NCBI GenBank assembly: GCA_919901875.1
Contig: CAKKQG010000461.1
Coordinates: 1 to 6,122, forward strand
DNA from: Anaerolineales bacterium
GTDB lineage: Bacteria > Chloroflexota > Anaerolineae > Anaerolineales > VGOW01
Reading direction: 5' to 3'
Length of the DNA: 6,122 bases
Shown here: in pieces, positions 3,829 to 6,122 of the stretch
Layout: every line of letters starts with the position of its first letter
Numbering within the stretch: the first letter of the stretch is position 1
The notes under the pieces: model-generated
Seen by the model: only the letters and a program-made list of their open reading frames with translations
What the model was told of the DNA's origin: nothing
Database searches by the model: none
Made by a program: the position numbers and the translations under genes

Positions 3829-5493
3829 TCACCGACACAACATCATCGGCACTTTCGCTTCTCGCAACACCACATCCAGCGAACTCCCCCGCACCGCTTC
3901 CATCACCGGACCCGAGCCGTAGCCACCCATGATGATCAGATCGTTTTGGTTCTTCTCCGCCGTTTGCAGAATCACTTCGGACGGCGACCCCTTCTCCAAA
4001 ATAAAATCCGCGCTCACTTCGTGGAACTCCAAATAGTCGCGCACACGATCCAACTCGTGTCGATCCGAATCATTTTCGATCACGCTGACGATCATCAAAC
4101 GAGACTTCCACGTCTCGGCGATGTAGGTCGCGGCAAACAACGCCTCTTCGGCTTTTGGGCTGTCGGCAGAGTAGGCGAGCAGAGGCCGCATCAATTCCGT
4201 AGCAGGCGCAGGCACGGCGAGTATCGGGCGCGGGCTGCGATGGATCAACGTGCGAAATCCCGAAGCCAATTTCGAAAATAATTGCGCCGACGGCGGATGC
4301 GCCAAATTGATCACGATCAAATCGGTCAGCGATGCACGCTCACAAATTTTATTAGCGATCTCGCCCGACTCAATCGCCAGCGATCCAACCACGCCCGCCG
4401 CCGCGCAGCGTTCTTCAAACTTCTCCTTGATCGCCCGCGCGGAATCCGACTCCTTCAACGAGTCCGACGCCACCACATGCAAACCATACAACCGCGCCTC
4501 TTCACGCTTGGCGATCCGCAGCGCTTGCTCCAGCGCATACCAACTCTCATCTTCGCCGCTCAATGGCACCAACACATCGGCAAAGAGATGATCGGAATAA
4601 CGCGCCTTCAATTTTTCTTTGCGCCACTCACCGACTTCCGTTCCCTTTTGATCGGCAATGTTCTTCGCCGCCGCTTCGGGTCGCACGCGCCAACCCAGTT
4701 CCTCTTGAATCGCCTCGCGGTGTTCCAACACCCACAGATACATATCGGCTTCGGTGCGATCCGGAAAATCACGCAAGATACCTTGATCACGAATCACTTC
4801 GATCAATGGCAGATACCAATCGTCATACCAACGTGACGCCGCCTCTTCCAGCGTTAACTCTCGATTCTCTTTTTGCTTAATGTGTCGGCGATACAGTTCG
4901 ATCTGCTCTTGCAGCTTTTCGTATTGTCCCGGCACTGTCGTGTTGAGGTCAACCTGGCGAGATTGATTGATTCGAGTCCGCTCCAAAAATTCGGCGTATT
5001 CCGCTTTGACGATCAGATCATCCGGTTGAACATCGGAAGTGAGCGGCACTTTGGTGCGGACTTCGGTGACGTAAGCCTCAATAGAATTAACGCCCAACTG
5101 TTTAGCAATCGAGACTCGGTGATGCCCATCTTTAACAAAATAGACGTCGCCGAGTTGGTAGACTTCGATAGGCGGCAGCCCCTGAGCTCTCACATTCGTC
5201 ATCGCCGACATCACGTTCGCCCAACGCGATTCGTCGCTGTCGTGTCGCGGCAAAAAGCTGCGCGTGAAGTCGGTATAACGCCCCACGCTGCCGATGATCT
5301 TTTCAATTGGAATCTCTTTCAAGCCGCGATGCGCGCTGCCAACGGCTTTAAGTTTTTGCGAGACGTCTTCGTAAGAAAGAAGCTCGGTAGATTTGCCCGT
5401 GAAGCGCGCAACGATTCCTTGAATCGCCGCTTCACGTCGCGCGTGGCGGAAATCTTCGCGGGCAGAACGGTAACTTTCGATGTAATCTGACAT
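3829..5493 (-). CDS. ParB-like nuclease-fold / DUF4032-like / tandem universal stress protein fusion
   Basis: A 554-residue soluble protein. Residues 60-150 look like a ParB/sulfiredoxin-fold domain, with the DGHHR motif at 122-126 in FVKDGHHRVSIAKQLG. Residues 160-270 contain RWYDDWYLPLIEVIRDQGIL and FPDRTEADMYLWVLEHRE, which I associate with the DUF4032 family (from memory). Residues 302-428 form a first UspA domain (FADVLVPLSGEDESWYALEQ to PILAVP) whose ATP loop is degenerate. Residues 435-553 form a second UspA domain with an intact G-2X-G-9X-GS loop (G523, G526, G536, S537), so it probably binds ATP. No signal peptide or membrane segment. The ATG at 5491-5493 has no Shine-Dalgarno but a promoter 20 nt away, so the mRNA leader is very short. 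The family suggests a nucleotide-sensing stress role; the ParB-like part may bind nucleotide, nucleic acid or protein. Its substrate is unknown. Confidence 0.88.
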   Translation of the reverse strand: MSDYIESYRSAREDFRHARREAAIQGIVARFTGKSTELLSYEDVSQKLKAVGSAHRGLKEIPIEKIIGSVGRYTDFTRSFLPRHDSDESRWANVMSAMTNVRAQGLPPIEVYQLGDVYFVKDGHHRVSIAKQLGVNSIEAYVTEVRTKVPLTSDVQPDDLIVKAEYAEFLERTRINQSRQVDLNTTVPGQYEKLQEQIELYRRHIKQKENRELTLEEAASRWYDDWYLPLIEVIRDQGILRDFPDRTEADMYLWVLEHREAIQEELGWRVRPEAAAKNIADQKGTEVGEWRKEKLKARYSDHLFADVLVPLSGEDESWYALEQALRIAKREEARLYGLHVVASDSLKESDSARAIKEKFEERCAAAGVVGSLAIESGEIANKICERASLTDLIVINLAHPPSAQLFSKLASGFRTLIHRSPRPILAVPAPATELMRPLLAYSADSPKAEEALFAATYIAETWKSRLMIVSVIENDSDRHELDRVRDYLEFHEVSADFILEKGSPSEVILQTAEKNQNDLIIMGGYGSGPVMEAVRGSSLDVVLREAKVPMMLCR

Positions 5494-5512
5494 AATGATA
5501 ATTGGAGATCAG

Positions 5513-5541
5513 ATCATACTCGGTGTTGTGGATTGATTCAA
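5513..5541 (-). promoter_or_regulatory. Sigma70-like promoter of the ParB-like/Usp gene
   Basis: Minus strand -35 TTGAAT (5536-5541), a 17-bp spacer and -10 TATGAT (5513-5518). The predicted start near 5506 leaves a leader of about 13 nt, in agreement with the absence of a Shine-Dalgarno before the ATG at 5493. Confidence 0.55.
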
Positions 5542-5584
5542 TAGACGCTACTAGAAATAGAAAGGACTGTTGTAGTTTTGGCAC

Positions 5585-5703
5585 TCTAATCCGCTTACGA
5601 ACTTTATTCCAAACTTTGACTGTTAGCGCGTGTGCGACTCATCTATTTCCATGCAGAATAATGGTCGGGATCGGAAAAATGCTCGCCAGCGCAGCGGATT
5701 AGA
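5585..5703. repeat. 11-bp inverted repeat in the divergent region
   Basis: TCTAATCCGCT (5585-5595) and its exact complement AGCGGATTAGA (5693-5703) are separated by 97 bp. No target-site duplication flanks them and nothing coding lies between. They could be paired regulator sites or the ends of a tiny decayed element. Confidence 0.5.
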
Positions 5704-5727
5704 AAACTCCCCCACACCATTCCGAAA

Positions 5728-5757
5728 TTGCAAAGATCTATTCAAGAGTGATACACT
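5728..5757 (+). promoter_or_regulatory. Possible promoter of the moxR gene
   Basis: TTGCAA (5728-5733), an 18-bp spacer and TACACT (5752-5757) on the plus strand. The start would be near 5764, at the first heptad. It is weaker than the other promoters because of its spacing and -10. Confidence 0.4.
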
Positions 5758-5763
5758 ACCCTC

Positions 5764-5791
5764 AATCTCTGATCTCCAATCTCCAATCTCT
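5764..5791. repeat. AATCTCC-type heptads in the moxR leader
   Basis: Four units, AATCTCT, GATCTCC, AATCTCC and AATCTCT, end 2 nt before the moxR start codon and occupy the place of a ribosome site. Confidence 0.85.
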
Positions 5792-5793
5792 TT

Positions 5794-6122
5794 ATGTCCC
5801 TCTCCTCTTTCTCCGAAAAAATAATTCACAACATCGAAACCGTCATCATCGGCAAGCGGCAACAGATTGAATTATTGTTGGTCGCCATGCTGTGTGAAGG
5901 GCATGCCCTGCTCGAAGACGTGCCGGGGACTGGCAAGACCATGCTCGCCCGCGCCGCCGCCATCAGCATGGGCATTGGATTCAAACGGGTGCAATGCACG
6001 CCCGATCTGTTGCCCAACGACATTACGGGCGTCAGCATCTTCAATCAACAAACGAATCAATTTGAGTTTCGCGCGGGTCCCGTCTTCGCCAACATTTTAT
6101 TAGCCGATGAGATCAACCGCGC
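5794..6122 (+). CDS. MoxR-family AAA+ ATPase, N-terminal part (partial at right edge)
   Basis: An open frame of 109 codons runs to the right edge. MoxR ATPases are hexameric chaperone-like AAA+ proteins that activate or assemble partner proteins, often together with VWA- or DUF58-domain proteins encoded downstream. Visible motifs are the Walker A EDVPGTGKTMLAR (about 41-53), the MoxR-specific QCTPDLLPNDITG (67-79), FEFRAGPVF (90-98) and the Walker B ILLADEINR (101-109). The N-terminal IIHNIETVIIGKRQQIELLLVAML matches the usual start of the family. The ATG at 5794 is the only one that fits, since an in-frame TGA lies at 5770-5772. There is no Shine-Dalgarno; the leader is heptad repeat. It is transcribed away from the stress-protein gene. 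The rest of the ATPase and any partners lie outside the window. Confidence 0.93.
   Translation, partial: MSLSSFSEKIIHNIETVIIGKRQQIELLLVAMLCEGHALLEDVPGTGKTMLARAAAISMGIGFKRVQCTPDLLPNDITGVSIFNQQTNQFEFRAGPVFANILLADEINR

Larger units (their letters stand above)
5494..5793. other. Divergent intergenic region, no gene seen
   Basis: Three hundred bases lie between the outward-facing stress-protein gene and the moxR gene. It holds one predicted promoter for each, an 11-bp inverted repeat (5585-5595 and 5693-5703) and AATCTCC-type heptads at the moxR end. The short open frames here lack ribosome sites and recognisable sequence. Confidence 0.7.

Noticed and set aside
4873..5490. A 205-codon plus-strand open frame
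   Set aside because: It is antisense to the N-terminal half of the ParB-like/Usp gene, with no ribosome site and no recognisable domain.
5623..5862. A minus-strand 79-codon frame in the divergent region
   Set aside because: It overlaps the antisense strand of the moxR start, includes translated heptads and has no ribosome site.

Overview
The window looks like chromosomal DNA of an uncultured or environmental bacterium, with Chloroflexota (Anaerolineae-like) as the best guess. The reasons are the gene styles (SurE, a ParB-like/DUF4032-like/tandem UspA fusion, compact HicA/HicB modules) and gaps filled with short tandem repeats. This is an impression from style and not a phylogenetic result. 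There are no tRNA or rRNA genes, no transposase and no CRISPR array.

Layout, left to right. (a) 1-309, minus strand: the start of a small antitoxin-like protein that runs off the left edge. (b) 322-533: a copy of the spacer that also lies beside garR, followed by a 51-bp relic of the garR 3' end. (c) 577-1164, minus: a tightly overlapping hicB-hicA-hicB toxin-antitoxin unit. (d) 1195-1297: the second copy of the spacer, with the same promoter. (e) 1298-2191, minus: a GarR-type beta-hydroxyacid dehydrogenase. (f) 2262-3005, minus: surE. (g) 3103-3747, minus: an O-methyltransferase. (h) 3829-5493, minus: a ParB-like plus tandem universal-stress-domain protein. (i) 5494-5793: a divergent intergenic region with promoters in both directions. 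(j) 5794-6122, plus: the N-terminal part of a MoxR-family AAA+ ATPase, cut by the right edge.

Two things stand out. First, the hicBAB unit sits between two direct copies of a module made of garR tail, heptad spacer and promoter. The left garR tail is only a relic joined directly behind hicB2, so the unit arrived by duplication or recombination rather than by a transposase. The promoter inside the repeat is identical in both copies and drives hicBAB on the right and the small antitoxin-like gene on the left. Second, almost every intergenic gap is filled with 7-bp tandem repeats of different sequence, some arranged as inverted pairs forming hairpins of up to 18 bp just upstream of start codons.

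The minus-strand genes from the stress protein through O-methyltransferase and surE to garR are co-oriented with gaps of 70-97 bp. They could be one loose transcription unit, but their functions do not form an obvious pathway.
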